Shown: positions 10,546-24,300, numbered from the stretch's first letter. The stretch is 64,000 nucleotides of DNA from Rhopalosiphum padi (GCF_020882245.1 NC_083598.1:78559714-78623713); one strand, 5' to 3'. Notes: generated by a model from the sequence alone, not told the origin. Made by a program: numbers and translations.

Positions 10546-13519
10546 TTGATAATACATATAATATGTGTAAATTCGATTGGATAAAAATATATATATATTA
10601 AAAAAAAATGTAAGCTGATACAAATTTAATTCAATTAGATAAAAGAATAATTTGATATAATAAGATATTTTTCACATCCCATTATAAAAAATAAATAAAT
10701 ATTTTTAAATCAAAATCTTATTTATAATGTTAAATGTTACATTTTATAATTTGGGATTGAAAATAATATCTATTTAATTAATATTTAATAAAAATAATAG
10801 ATTTTAGAGATGTTATAATTGTGTACTATCAAAGTATCAACTGTTAGAAAAAGTATGTTCAAGGTGATTTCTAAGTAGACATGTTTGACAACCTGATGTG
10901 TTCTGTTAAATTGTATACTGAATAATTTTAAACAGATCAATGTTGCGTTATACCATTTATTAATTTTATGATATTTGGGAGATGTATACATTTTATGTAT
11001 AAAAGTTAAAAGTAAAATTTAATCATAAATACTTACATACAAACAATGTCTTCCTTTTATTTTGTTTAACTTAAAAATAATCTATGAGTTTTTAAACTAT
11101 GTTTTAAACTCAGAAAATAATTATAATATGTACATTGTCATAAATTAAAAAAAAAAATCATATTTATAAAATATTGAATCAATATTCAATATTGAAACAT
11201 AATATTATTTAATTAAAAAATTTTAAAACAATGTAAACTTTTTAGTTTTAAAAGTAATTAAGACCAAAAAATATGTTTTAGTGTTTTAAAAATTATATAA
11301 ATAGTTATAATTAGGACTAAGATTTATTTGTCTGCAATGAAAATCTGAACTATGCACTTAATTAAAAAAAAAATATGCACTTTTATTCATTTTTCAATAT
11401 GTGTAATGATTTTATATACTTAGGCACATATAGTGAGTAAATATTTAATTATATGACTACATTTAGAAAATTTAACAGAGCCATAATTATGTATTATAAA
11501 TTAATCATATTTTAACTAAAGGAATCATCAATAGTTAAAATACAAAATAAACTAACTGAACTCGCCTTATTGTTAAACAATATTACATGGTGTTAGATTA
11601 TATTATTTATATTTAACCATTTCAATTTGTGTTAGTTATATCCCAAAGTTATACCTATATATATACCTAAAGGTTAGGACGGTTAGGTTGCTGTTTGATC
11701 ACTCATCAAAAAAGTTACCCAAAACCTACATATGACTTCGGAGTTCGGATGAAATCGATTCATGATTTTCAAAACGCAATTTCGAAAGCCTGGCCAGTTT
11801 GAGCTTGAACTCGACTTTCCTGAATAGTGGTTTAGAATCTAAACCTTAGATGGCAGAAGCGTATTCGTCATCATTTTCTAACCATACATCATACATCACA
11901 ATTAGTCGTCGGTCTGTTGTTCAGATAAAATAGGTCTAAAAACGTTAATCAGTTTTAAGAAGCCGAAAAAAAATCAGAATAGAAATGCAAACTGGAGACT
12001 GCGCACTGTCGCACTGAACATGCCAATGCCACGTATAGTGATATTAGTTACATATGAATTTTGTAAGTAATACAAATACAAACTAACTACTGTGATTTAT
12101 TGTAAACTATATCTTATTTAAACACATTTTTATAAGTTACGTGTTTTGTTTTTTCCATCTTTCGCTAAAAAATAAAGATTTTTTGGGTTCGATACCGGAT
12201 ACCTACACATGAGCACGCCACATAGAGAATAACTTCCTCAGGAAAAAACAGGATTTTTCTAAATTTATACCTGCTACATTAAGCGTATCATCCTCAAGCT
12301 TTATTTATTGATATTGCAAATGCTGCTTTTAGAGGAAACTGTATTCTTTTAAACTGAAGTACCTATATAGGTACCTATCTAAACTGTTTGTAACAAATAT
12401 ACTGTCATATATTATTTTCCATAGTAGCCAGTTGTAACCTTTTTTTTATTTTTGTATTCTTCTTTGTTTTTGAAATAAAAATGTCCAATCTGTCTGGTAA
12501 TTATTTTAATTAAAGTATTTTTCGTTATGCACACATTGTTTGTGCAAATTTATAAAATATTCCTAAGTTCAACACATTCACTATTATCAGTATTATCATC
12601 AATTCGTATTTCACATTTTCCACATGAACATGAATCATAAATTATATTCAATAATTTACGGAAAATATTCCTATGATAATTTAAAAATAATTCTAATTAA
12701 GGATTTCATTAAATATTTGAGACAAGCGAAAAATATTGTGCACATTGCCACGTTGGAAAATTGGAATCCTACCACAACGTATACCTAAGACTCGAGTGCA
12801 TGCCAAAAAACATTGCTATTGTATCGTTATTTACTGTTTTGTCGTAGGTACTGTTATATGATTGAGATTTGAAAGTGTAGAATGTCCGGACTCAGAATCG
12901 TAAGTGAACCTTTAAAATATTGTACGATAACGAGAAAATTGAAAATCTCCCAGACGACGAGTACAGACGTACAGTATTGTTTATTACTAGCCTGCGACGA
13001 TGAGGCCCGTATGTCCGTTATTTTTCCAAAGATCATTAATCATTATTATATCGTTAAAATGTTAATTATTTAATATTACCCACTTAAGTATTGGTAATAT
13101 AATATTTTAACGTGAATTTTGATTTCTGTACTATACCCGTTTTATACTTTTTGGTGGATCTTTTTTTTAATATAATATATTTCTTTCGATTTAACTCTAA
13201 TATATGACATACCTATTGACATATTTTTCCGATAAACAAAGTCTTTTCCTAATTATTTTACATTTAATACAATGACGATCAAGTAAAGATATTATTATTT
13301 ATTATCAATATTATATTATTTTGTAAATTAATATGATTTAAATAATGTATTTCTGTTTAGCCTCTTTATTTTTTATTCAACTTTAGCACAAATACTAACT
13401 ATTTACTGTATAATTTGCACTAAATCCACCCATAAACCGATAAATAGGTAATACCTATATTGAAGTCATTAATCGATATAAAAACTATCATATCTTATGA
13501 CGAAGGCAAAATTACACAC

Positions 13520-13590
13520 ATAATCATAATTTCATCAAAATCAGTTGAGTAGTTTCGGAATGCATCGGAACATCATACGCGTCGATAAAC
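13520..13590 (+). mobile_element. Non-LTR retrotransposon 3'-tail remnant (RTE-like), first
   Basis: The phrase ttcatcaaaatcagttgagt followed by agtttcggaatgcatcggaa is a diverged form of a conserved block found near the 3' ends of RTE-type LINEs in many insects (consensus of the form TTCnTCAAAATCGGTTnAGTAGTTT). No reverse transcriptase is seen upstream, so this is a 5'-truncated copy. The family is assigned from memory. Confidence 0.4.
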
Positions 13591-13783
13591 TTCTCGGAAC
13601 AATTCAATATTCATATCTATAATATACATTATATACACGCTGATTGACGGAAAAAAAGGTCAAGTTGCAGGTAACTGGAAACTCGCAAGCCGCACAATTA
13701 TGTAAATAGGAATACAATTTACACGTTTTTTTTTAAATTAAAATTATCAATGTTTCTATATACTATATTATGCATGTTATAAT

Positions 13784-13911
13784 AAACCTTCCTCTTGAAT
13801 CACTCAATCAATTAAAAAAAACCGCAACAAAATCCGTTGCCTAGTTTTAAAGATCTAAGCATACTTAGGGACAGACAGCAGGAAGTGACTTTGTTTTATA
13901 CTAGGTATGTA
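13784..13911 (+). mobile_element. Non-LTR retrotransposon 3'-tail remnant (RTE-like), second
   Basis: In order the segment has cttcctcttgaatcactcaa, aaaccgcaacaaaatccgtt, gcctagttttaaagatctaa, gggacagacagcaggaag and gactttgttttatactaggt. This is the stereotyped 3' end of an RTE-like LINE seen in insect genomes, ending in the conserved TTGTTTTATACTA block. No reverse transcriptase frame is present in the preceding kilobase, so it is a short truncated copy. Confidence 0.5.
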
Positions 13912-14188
13912 AAGAAGATATTATATACCTAACTGTCCAATGGGTCCGAATTAAAGATAGTGAATCGACATTTATAAATTTATGTATTTTTATGTATACC
14001 CTATGAACTGGTTGGCTGTTTTACAACATCCACTGGATACAGATATATTGTATATTATATTATATTATATTATTATGTACTCGTATAGGTATTTTATATA
14101 GGTACCTCTATTGATTGTATATTTGTATTCGTTATTTATTTTATAAGTATTTATGGCATTCGTTCAACGGGTCTGGACGATAACGACA

Positions 14189-14293
14189 GCGCCGTCTATC
14201 GCTGTTGTATTCAACCATTTCAACCTTTAAAGCAGTTACATGTGAAAAATGTTCTAAGTCGCTCACTTTCATTACTTTGACACTAGACGGCGC
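14189..14293. repeat. Inverted GCGCCGTCTA pair about 85 bp apart
   Basis: gcgccgtcta at 14189-14198 and its exact reverse complement tagacggcgc at 14284-14293 stand in GC-richer DNA within an AT-rich stretch. Each copy sits in a slightly longer similar context (gacagcgccgtctatcg and cactagacggcgcagcc). The words resemble the GGCGC core of CTCF-type insulator sites, a comparison I make from memory and hold loosely. Terminal repeats of a short element are the alternative. Confidence 0.35.
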
Positions 14294-15582
14294 AGCCACA
14301 TACAATTTTAGTTTAATTTTTTAATTCAGCTAGGAATAATAATTACGGAGTAACCGAGTTGACCGGTTGTACAATAATTTAAGACAAAAAAAATAAAAAT
14401 ACTCCTAAACGATTACTACGACGTTTTCTTTTTTTCCTCTCAACCACTCAATCAGCCGTATAGGTTTCTGAGAAGTTCTAAAGGGGTTGATTTGGGTTCC
14501 CAAAGTAGGTACGTCCAAGATGGATGATTCGAACCATCAGTCAACCATACACGGTACTACCATACACGGTACTATCATGAAATTGAAAAAAAAAACTGGT
14601 TAAAATTTTTTTTTAATAAGACTACGAAAGATAGAAAATTTCATTTATTAGTATTTTAAAATAAATTTACAAGTACTAAAATAATTATATCTAGGTTCTA
14701 CACTATCAGAGTATCAGACTCTTTTTAGTATAATTTTTTAATTTCCATGTTTAAGAGGGCATCCACCTCTTATTCTCTAGGGTCATCGAGTTTCACGATA
14801 TACCACTGGTTATGTACTTATGTTAGATATAGGTACCTGACATTTCGATATATTTATTAGTTATCTTGTACTACGTGTTAAATACTTTCGTAAGTATATA
14901 TTTTAGTATTTTACATAGGTTTAGTATTTTAGATATGTCATTTAATTCTTTTATAGAATGTAAGTATGGAAAACAAAAACAACGTACCTGTAGCATATAT
15001 GTACACACATACACACATATATTATATATTAACTACTACAGATTATATGGAAATATTTTTACATAATCTATGATAATGACTGTTATATACACATACAAAT
15101 ATATTATACATTTAGATATGTTGTATACATTTACTATGCAGATATCTACATCATTTTATGAGTATTTCGTACCATTTTATATTATATATATATACCTACC
15201 TATAACTATAGCTAATATAATGATCACAAGTGCCTGTATGTAGCATTTCGTTTATTGTATATATAGTGTTTTATTTTAGGTGTTTAAAATATTGTATGGA
15301 CTATGGAATATGGATGATATAAATCATATAATATTTTAATATTTATTTTATTATTTTGCCAATGCTAGTAGGTATACTCGTAGGTTGTATATATATAGGT
15401 ACTTATTGTTATTCGGTTTATATAATATAAATTATAATTTAATTTATTAATCCACATTTCAAATATTTCCTAGTAGTTAATTATGAACTATAAAGATGCA
15501 TGTATGATGTCTCCGTCTTGCATATACATCATATATACAAAGTTGCAAATTTGCGTTCAACAAAATCCACTTAATGTGGTTA

Positions 15583-15792
15583 GTTTTAATATTAGAGTAA
15601 ATTTAATTATTATCAAATTTAAGTGTAAGAAAATTAGCTAGGGAATCTCATAGGCTTTTATTAATATTATAATCTTAAAGTGAGTTATAAGCATTTTAAA
15701 GTTGTAATATTTTACATGGCTATAGCTCATTTTAAAATTGTAATATCAATAAAACCATATTTTTAACAGGTAAATTTGCTCTAATATTGAAC
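15583..15792. mobile_element. Short foldback element (MITE-like), about 210 bp
   Basis: aatattagagtaaattta at 15588-15605 pairs with the complement of taaatttgctctaatatt at 15771-15788. The arms continue inward with interruptions: the left has cttttattaatattataatc and aaagtgagttataagc, matched by the reverse complement of gctatagctcattttaaaat and ttgtaatatcaataaaacca. The central word gttataagcattttaaagtt recurs in diverged form at about 43663-43690, so it belongs to a repeat family. No coding capacity. Confidence 0.5.
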
Positions 15793-16566
15793 CTATAACA
15801 ACATATATTTTTAACTATGAACGTTTTTAAATATTAATATTTTACATACTCACAGTGGTGGATTCAAGAGGGAAGAGAGTTTGACCCCCTCCCAAAAAAA
15901 AACTATAAGTATAAGCTAATTATATTATCAACAGTACGGCAGTTAGCAGTACCTATTTCGCCAACGCAATAAAAAATTCGTATATAGTCAGGTATGCAGT
16001 ATCAGGTATATCTTAAAAATCCAGTGCCTGATGTACGTCCATATATCGATCGATTTTTTTTATTATAGTTATTCGTTGAATACCAGAGAGTAACGTATTA
16101 CATATTTTATTCTTCTTCTACTAGCAAATTCAACAATATTCTTTTTTATTTTTAACTACCCTTTTTATAATCTTTATAGTTTAATAGTTTATTTGTGATG
16201 ATGAAATTCCATAAATCATATTTTCATACTCATTATAATACCTATTCTACGAGTTACGAATTTATGTTTATGACGTGCACAGTATACATATGTATTTGAT
16301 TTTTTATTTATATAGTGCATTAACTTCTGTCGTGGCCCAAAGGGTTTTAAAAAAATAAATATGTAAATTTTAGAGTGCTTCAGCTGTAGAGTAATAATAG
16401 TTACGTACTACAAACAATATAAAAAAAGGTAGGTACAATTGAACTGAACTTACACAATTCGGCCAGTTTTAAATGTAATATACATATTAGTTACTACTTA
16501 CAAAATATTTTAATAATACGAATACTATATATGTAATAAGAAAGCACAGATTATGATGGGTCAGGG

Positions 16567-16732
16567 CATTGGCATAACTTTGGGGGTTTAGGGGGACTTA
16601 GCCTCTCTGTATTTGTATTTAGCCCCCCTATAAGGCTTTACTTTTTAGCCTCAATTAGCCTTCAAATTATTTTTAACTTTGGTTTTCTACGACTCTAGCC
16701 CCTGTAACTATTAAATCCTAGTTACGCCTATG
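16567..16732. mobile_element. hAT-type MITE, 166 bp, with perfect 8-bp target duplication
   Basis: The ends CATTGGCATAACTTTGG (from 16567) and, read from the other strand at 16732, CATAGGCGTAACTAGGA form an imperfect terminal inverted repeat. The 8-bp word ggtcaggg stands immediately before the element at 16559-16566 and again immediately after it at 16733-16740. A perfect 8-bp duplication is the hallmark of hAT-superfamily insertion. The interior has G runs on the left and C runs on the right and no open frame, so it is non-autonomous. Confidence 0.8.
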
Positions 16733-19180
16733 GGTCAGGGGTAATATTTTATGTTATAAGGTTTATGTTATTATAGTGATAACTGCAAACATAAGAAATC
16801 AAACTAAATTATATCCTATAATAGGTAACGCGTTACGATTATTCAAGTTTTGTATCAGACTATCAGAAAAAAAGATTCTTATGGTAGTGGGAGAAGAATG
16901 AAGATTATAATATGACACCTAAGGTCTTCCAGATAGACAAATATAAATATTTAACGCGTTAAGTATACATGGCTATTAGATATAGCCATATAACCATATA
17001 GGTATGGGTGCATCGAAAATTATCCATTTATAGTAATTTATTAGCGTACCTAACAAATAATGTGTATACAATTGTTTGTAAAAATGTTGAATTTTATTTT
17101 ATCGAATATTGTAGCAGCACGAACAATTTATCTAATAAATTATATACCTAGACTTATATATATATACCTCCGTGGTCTCATCATGACCTTATTGTGCGTG
17201 CAGTCTCGCAATTACAAGGGAGAGGTGCAAACAAGGCGACACCCAGTCAAAGTGTAAAAATATCATTTTTAGGGGCCCAATTTTTTAAAATTCTAAAACA
17301 TATTATCTACATTTACAGTAGTCAGTAATTTGAATTATAAAAATTGAAAACTGTTTATGAATGAATGAATGAATGATAACAAAGTTCATTCGTAATTTTA
17401 CTTATTTTTTCATAGTAGATTAATTTCTCAACAAATTACTTTGGATAAGTCTTTTGTTATTTTTTTTTTACTATAACAGTAAAAGTTGCTATTGCAGAGG
17501 TATTTTTTTAAACTTGAGCCAAAACATTTTTTTTTCAAAAATTTCATGAATTAGAATCGTTTATCAAACACTGTAGTTCTAAAAATGCGGGATATTCAGC
17601 TTTAAACAAAATAATTATAAACAGAATTCTCCAATTTATAAAAGAAGAAAATATTTTTTTTATATTTTTTCTTTATATAATTAATTATTTTTAATTTTTA
17701 TACATAAAGTGTTATAGTAATGATAACTGATAAGTTTTGTTTTCAAAAATATAAAATATTTTTTAAATTAATAAAAAATAATCTGTTTTTATTAGTACCT
17801 ATTGGCTATTACTATAGTTAAGTAAAAAGATATTGAAATTTATTTTAATTAAGTACCTACTTTTTATTTTAAATAGGTAAGTGTTTTTATATCATAATAA
17901 TATTAATAATATATTTATAATGATCACTGCTGTATACAAATTTTATTGACACAAAGGTGGAAATTTAATACTATTATTGCCTATTGGGCTAAGTAATTAA
18001 TACACATAAATATTATTGATTAATGATTAGCTTGAATTACTAGCTATTATTAAAATTACATTAAAGAAAAATTATTTAATCTTTAGTAGAGTAAACTTTT
18101 AAATTTCGAAAATGAGCAAATTATTTTGTACTTAATTAAAATTGCATTTCTTTTTAAGTCTATATAGGGTTGGAAAATGTTATACACTGTTCCTCTGATA
18201 TTGTTCTTAGTATTCTTATAGGTAATTGTTTAAAAAAAGTCGTATATATAGAGTTGTAGACATATGTACATATTTTTATTTTATAAGCGTTTATAGATTA
18301 AATTGTCTGTTTCCTTTGTTCAGAATTGTTTTTTCTTATTCCTACATATGAATTTTTGAACTAAAACACATTTTACAGCAAGCTGAAGTAAACTCATTGG
18401 TTTTTATAATTCATTTTTAAAATAATAACAGTCGGTTATTGTTAGCAAAGCATTAGTTAACTGTACAAATATTAATTATTATAGATTATTAGACTTTAAT
18501 AGTAGGTATATAACTAGTTGTATTTCATAAAAATATAAATTATACATGTAAATTGATGTTTTAAGAAATCACGTCTAATACTATATATTTAAATATTTTA
18601 AAAAGTACCTATCTTCGTTAATAAAATAAATATAAACTTAAAGTATATATAGTTTTTAAATATTAACATAATTTATATTTATACGATATATAGGTTTATA
18701 TTTTAAAATAAACAAAATAAATATAACATTTTTAACTAAATTATAATTTTTTAAATAATTATTAAAATGAACTTTTTTAACGAAGATAAATTATACTTTT
18801 TAATTGCGTTTTAAGTTGTTGTACTTGGCACAAAATACAAATTTCATTATTTAAATTAAAATAATTGGTTTCAAAACTTTTTTTGTCAGAAATGGAAATC
18901 GGACCTTATTTTTACATTTTGGCGTAAACAGCATCACCTGGCGAGCTATATTGTTTTATATTATGTATTACGTATATTGAACTTGGCATCATAACATTTT
19001 CATATCTATCCACTACGGTACACTGTACACTACTCAGTATTTAAGTACCGGTAGATTCATGTAGGGATAAAACGGAAAATAACTGTTATTTTAGTAGAAA
19101 AATAACGTTTATTTGTTGACACTAATAATGTCAAAACTAACATTTGATTTGAATACAATACTTGATACCGGCTCGCGTAC

Positions 19181-19335
19181 CAGGGGTGGATCTAGGCCAA
19201 GATAACGGGGGAGGGGGCGAATTTGAAGGCAAACATGATATCTATGATATTTACGAAATATGAATAATGAACTATGAAGTAATTACGTTAAAAACTTAAG
19301 CCTGAGATGGGAATAGCCGATTGGATCCGCCCCTG
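19181..19335. mobile_element. hAT-type MITE, 155 bp, with near-perfect 8-bp target duplication
   Basis: The left end CAGGGGTGGATCTAGG (from 19181) pairs with the right end read on the minus strand from 19335, CAGGGGCGGATCCAAT. The flanks tcgcgtac (19173-19180) and tcacgtac (19336-19343) differ at one of eight positions, consistent with an aged 8-bp duplication of a hAT insertion. No coding capacity. It differs in sequence from the element at 16567-16732, so two families are present. Confidence 0.75.
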
Positions 19336-20380
19336 TCACGTACATGGTTATATGATATTATGTATTCATATACGAGTTTGTTTAGGTTTTTAGATGCTGA
19401 TCCAGAGTCCGTTTTAATTTTTATTAAATCAAGTTTTGTGACAACTTGCTTAAAACTCAGAACCATTTTGAATAGCCAAAACTCAAGAGGTACCTATAGG
19501 TACCTATGTATTACTAACGTCTAACCCCATAGTTCAAGGAATATTGTACTTATTTTTTAAATATCATTTTAAATATTATTTTAACTGTATTCCCTTCTAC
19601 CGAGATCCAGTTGGATTCAGGGCTCCATCAATTTATTCAAAACGATTTCCACAAGAGAAATTATAAAAAATACTATTTTCAAGTTAGGTTGTGGGTTTTG
19701 AAAATAATGTACCAACTGGCTACTTCATTTAGTTCCATTAACTAGTTACCCGCCTTTGGTTAAAAGGATTGCAAATGGTCTGCAATTTTTAATTATATAG
19801 GTATACCGTGACATCGTGTATACATATTAAAAAAATAAAAAATAATATGATACAGAGACAAGTAGGTATAGGTCAGAGCCGTTGGAGGTATGCGGCACAC
19901 AATGAGCGATAACACAATAAATCGTTACGTAATCGTGTATAATATAATAAACAGGAACGCAGGATGTATAATAATAATATTACGCAATATTATACCGTTT
20001 TTTCTGGAAATATTATTTAAATAGCAATACTATTTAAATATTTAATAACTAATGTCTTTATTGTGCACGCAGCACGGCCAGCACGCGAAGTTGACATGTG
20101 TTGTGTAGTAGGTCCACGAACCGTAAAAAGTTCACGACAAAATGTACCACAATACGAAAATAATAATAGTCAGGACTTGGGTCGACCAATCTGGACCAAT
20201 ACACGATCGGGTACGAACACCGCCTACACGTCGTCTACACGCATTAACCGGACAATAATAATATGATATTAACACTATTAACGTCTAGATCGGCCCATTA
20301 CTGTGGCGATTTACATATTATTATTATTACAAGGTCTTGTTTTTTCTGATTATCCGCACGTCTCCCAAACAGCATTGCCA

Positions 20381-20557
20381 ACTGCCGCGGCTATGTATGC
20401 TTAAAATCTATTAAGATTTATAACAATTCTATGCGTATTCTATACGGTCCGCGGCGCGTCCCACCGTTTTCGTCGGACGCTTTTCACTGATAACTGCCGA
20501 ACGACGATGATAACAGTCGTGGTCAGTGACGATAACTACCTACAGACACTACGGACA
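20381..20557 (+). promoter_or_regulatory. Probable Vps35 promoter and 5' untranslated exon
   Basis: A GC-richer block directly upstream of Vps35. It contains a TCAGT arthropod initiator-like word at 20523-20527 and, about 30 bases on, a good donor (ggaca|gtacgtga, GT at 20558-20559). The acceptor immediately before the Vps35 start codon (AG at 21349-21350) needs such an upstream exon, giving an intron of about 790 bp. The start site is inferred only; there is no TATA box at the expected distance. Confidence 0.3.
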
Positions 20558-21350
20558 GTACGTGAATATTGTCTCAGCACAAGAAGCAACACTAACACAA
20601 CTCTGAACTCGCAACTCTACCCGATTTCCGAATGAAAAAATATAAACCGAACAGTACGCGATAATAATAATTATTATTGTTTTAATTTTACTCGTTATTA
20701 TATTATTGTTATACGTGCCATCAGAATTTAATGTATTCATTTTAAATATAACCAATGGATTTTTATCGGAACCAATAACTTACTATATTAATAATTCGTG
20801 GATCTTCGCGCCTAAGTAGTTGAAATTTTATTTCATATTTTTTTTTTTTTTTACAAGTTATTACGTACCACATAACTTATAACATAATATACATAGATAT
20901 TACGGAATTATAAGGTACCTGTCTTTATTATTATAAATATTATTGTTATTGTCTGGTGTTACAGTCGATCGACTGTGTTCTGTTTTACTATCGTAGTACA
21001 AAAAGATATAATCATCTAACACAATCATACAGGTTTTTTGATTGCAACCTAAGTTTCTCATCACCTATTTGTACTATTCGTATATTATCATATATTTTTC
21101 ATCGCTCTGTTCTGTTTGTTACAATATGTTTGTTTTGGATTTTTGTATACAATATTGTCAATACCTATATACCTGATAATTAGTTTAAAAAAAATATATA
21201 CCAACTTATCGGCCTGATTGTATCTAGCAAAACCATTCAGTAATATTTTTCAAGATGACATCATATTATATCGTTATAATATTTATTCAACAAATTGTGC
21301 CTTATTATAATCTTTCAACTAAAATTAATTGAGTTGTTTTATTATTTTAG

Positions 21351-24300
21351 TATGACACAAATGGAGGACCAAGAGAAACAATTAGAGTTTGCGTTAGCAT
21401 CCGTTCAAAAACAAGGGGTGCATATGAAAATGTGCTTGGATAAAAATAAATTAATGGAAGCACTTAAACATGCATCTGCTATGCTTGCTGAACTACGCAC
21501 ATCTCTATTATCACCAAAGAGCTATTATGAACTATGTACTTACTACTTAATAATTTAAATTCAAAATCATATATTATTATTCACTTATTATAATTTTTTT
21601 ATGGTATGTTTCCAGTTATGAAAGTAACCAACGAACTATGTTATTTAGACTTATATCTAGTAGAAGAGTTTGAACGAGGTCGTAAAGTCGATGATTTATA
21701 TCAAATAATACAGTATGCTGGAAATATTGTACCGAGGCTGTATGTATTTTCCAAATTTTTTTAAAATCTTTTTTAATAAGTATTATTATTTTTTCTAGTT
21801 ATTTATTGATTACGGTGGGTTTAGTTTACATAAAAACTAATACAAATTTAAAACGAGACCTCTTAAAAGATCTAGTCGAGATGTGTCGTGGTGTTCAACA
21901 TCCTTTACGAGGCCTGTTTTTACGCCATTATTTATTACAATGTTCCAAAAATGTATTACCTGATATACCAGATAATGAAGAGACTGAGCACCCCGAAGGC
22001 ACTGTAAGAGAACCAATTAATATTAATACATTTTTATAAAATAAATATTTAATATGATAGTAATATTTGCTACCTAATAATTTTAGGTACGTGATTCAAT
22101 TGATTTTATATTGATGAATTTTGCTGAGATGAATAAACTATGGGTAAGAATGCAACATCAAGGGCATTCTAGAGAAAAGGAACGTCGTGAAAAAGAACGT
22201 GAAGAATTAAAAATTCTTGTTGGAACAAATTTGGTCAGATTGTCACATTTAGATAGTATTACATTGGATAAATATCGTAAAGTAAGATATTTTATATAAT
22301 TAAAAAATACAACAAAATATTATTAACATTTGACATACTACTTCAAAAGTAAATTATTTTTAATTTAAAATTAAGTTTTAAGAAGTGTCTCGCAAAGACC
22401 AAAATATATGTTTGTACTATTATTTAGTTTACATATTATTTTGCATAATAATTTATTAAATGTTTTTACGTACAAGATATTTTTTTGCGCAGTTATATTT
22501 ACATTATTTGGTTATTTAAATTCATGAAATCAGATTCTAGTAATAGAATTTGTTTATTTTTATTATATTTTATACATTACATAAAATGTAATTATAGAAT
22601 AAAAGTGCTCAAGTTTATTAGGTTAGAACATAATATGCTAATGTAATATGCCCTCTATTCAATAATTTTAACTTTTAATTCCAAAACTAAAAGTATTAAG
22701 AGGATAATAAAATGCCACTTATATAATCCCTGTTTATAAATGAGAGTAATATGGAAAAATTGCTGCATCTTAGTTAATATTTGAGTTAAAAAACTAATGC
22801 AAGAATACATTTGTTTTGTGTACAACCAACATATTTTTAGATTTTGTTATGAATGGCTGTGGTAACTAAATTTACAATGAAATTTGTATTTTTTTAATTG
22901 ATTTTTAAATTGTAAAAATAATTGCCTTAACAATTATTTTGTATTCTTGAAATTATTTAAACCTATTATATTTGCTAGGTAACATTACACTTATGTTAGG
23001 AACCACCTGTTCATAAATTATATAGAGAACACAATATATGCATGTGTTATCTCTGTCTTACAAACATACAACATGGCAAATTTTCTTTCATCCATTCTAA
23101 TTTTGTGTTGTTAATTTTAATATTATAGTGAAATGTTTATCAAACCTAAAGGTAAGAACATTAAGCACTATTTGTGCCCCTTTGTTAATTTTTACTATGC
23201 TATTTTATTATTTTTTTAAGTAAGTTATCTATGTCTAAAAATATTAAAATCAAAAAATGCTTATAATTCACTTAAGAATTAACATTTTGTAAAAACCTAC
23301 CAGAAAGTAGAAACTCAATTAATATTTATACTTTTAAGTGTGACAAAAGATTAATACACTCTAATTTTAAAGCTAACAACACAAAATTGAACCTGTTGAA
23401 TAAAAATTTGATTTGTTATGTTACCACTTTGTAATATGGACACAGCATTTGCAGGTTTGACATTCTATTAATAGATTATTTTAAATAAATATATCTTATA
23501 ATATATTTAATATAAAGTATCTGTAGTGCTTTTAATCTATCCTATAAGCAATCTAATAAATTTTAATAATTGCCAGTTCTTATTTATTAATTATAATTTT
23601 TTCAGGTTGTTTTGCCTGGTATTTTGGAACAAATTGTTAGTTGTCGAGATGCCATTGCCCAAGAGTATCTTATGGAATGTATAATACAGGTATGTTTAAA
23701 TTGCATAATAAACTTAAGAAAAATGTCAAATTTTTATTCTTTATTATATAAAATTATTCCTTGAATTAATTATAGTGTAGGAGTTGATGGATGTTCTCTT
23801 TCCTCATATTTTCCAAGTTTAGTACTCTAATTGTTAACTTATTTCCTTATTTTATTTTTTACTGTATACTCAGATTGTAAATGTACATAATAAAAAAATA
23901 AAATAAATAATTACTTTAACAGATATTTTATATTTTCTTGTTTTGAATTTTCAAAATGAAAACTAAATTTTAATTATTTTAAAATACATGCTTACAACTG
24001 ATATTGATCTATCTAATTAATACTTCTTTGTTATTAGTTATTCAAAAGGTCTTATATTTCTCTAACATTTAAATTATTATTTATATGAATTATATCCTTA
24101 ATTTAATTTTAAATTACTTCAGTTATTAATACTTACTTTAAACATATATAGGTGTTTCCTGATGAATTTCATCTTTATACACTGAATGTGTTTTTAAAAT
24201 CATGTTGTGAATTGCAACCATCTGTGAATGTAAAAACTATCGTCATTTTAATGATAAATCGTCTAACAATATTTACTTTCCACAATTCAAATGCATCTGA

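Larger units (their letters stand above)
10270..20380. other. Intergenic DNA between diablo and Vps35
   Basis: About 10 kb without a supportable gene. It contains the diablo 3' untranslated region at its left end, two RTE-like LINE tails (13520-13590 and 13784-13911), an inverted pair of GCGCCGTCTA sites (14189-14293), a foldback element (15583-15792), two hAT-type MITEs (16567-16732 and 19181-19335), a 15-bp tandem duplication of ccatacacggtacta at 14545-14574 and an AATG microsatellite near 17358-17375. Short open frames are A/T-rich and unlike proteins. Confidence 0.6.

Noticed and set aside
11670..11700. Possible interstitial telomere repeats (TTAGG)
   Set aside because: Only two imperfect GGTTAGG words here and one near 4211; far too few for a telomeric array.
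20956..21183. 75-codon frame just before Vps35
   Set aside because: Rich in Phe/Tyr/Ile/Ser, with no ATG at its head and no resemblance to the Vps35 N terminus. At most it is 5' untranslated or intron sequence.
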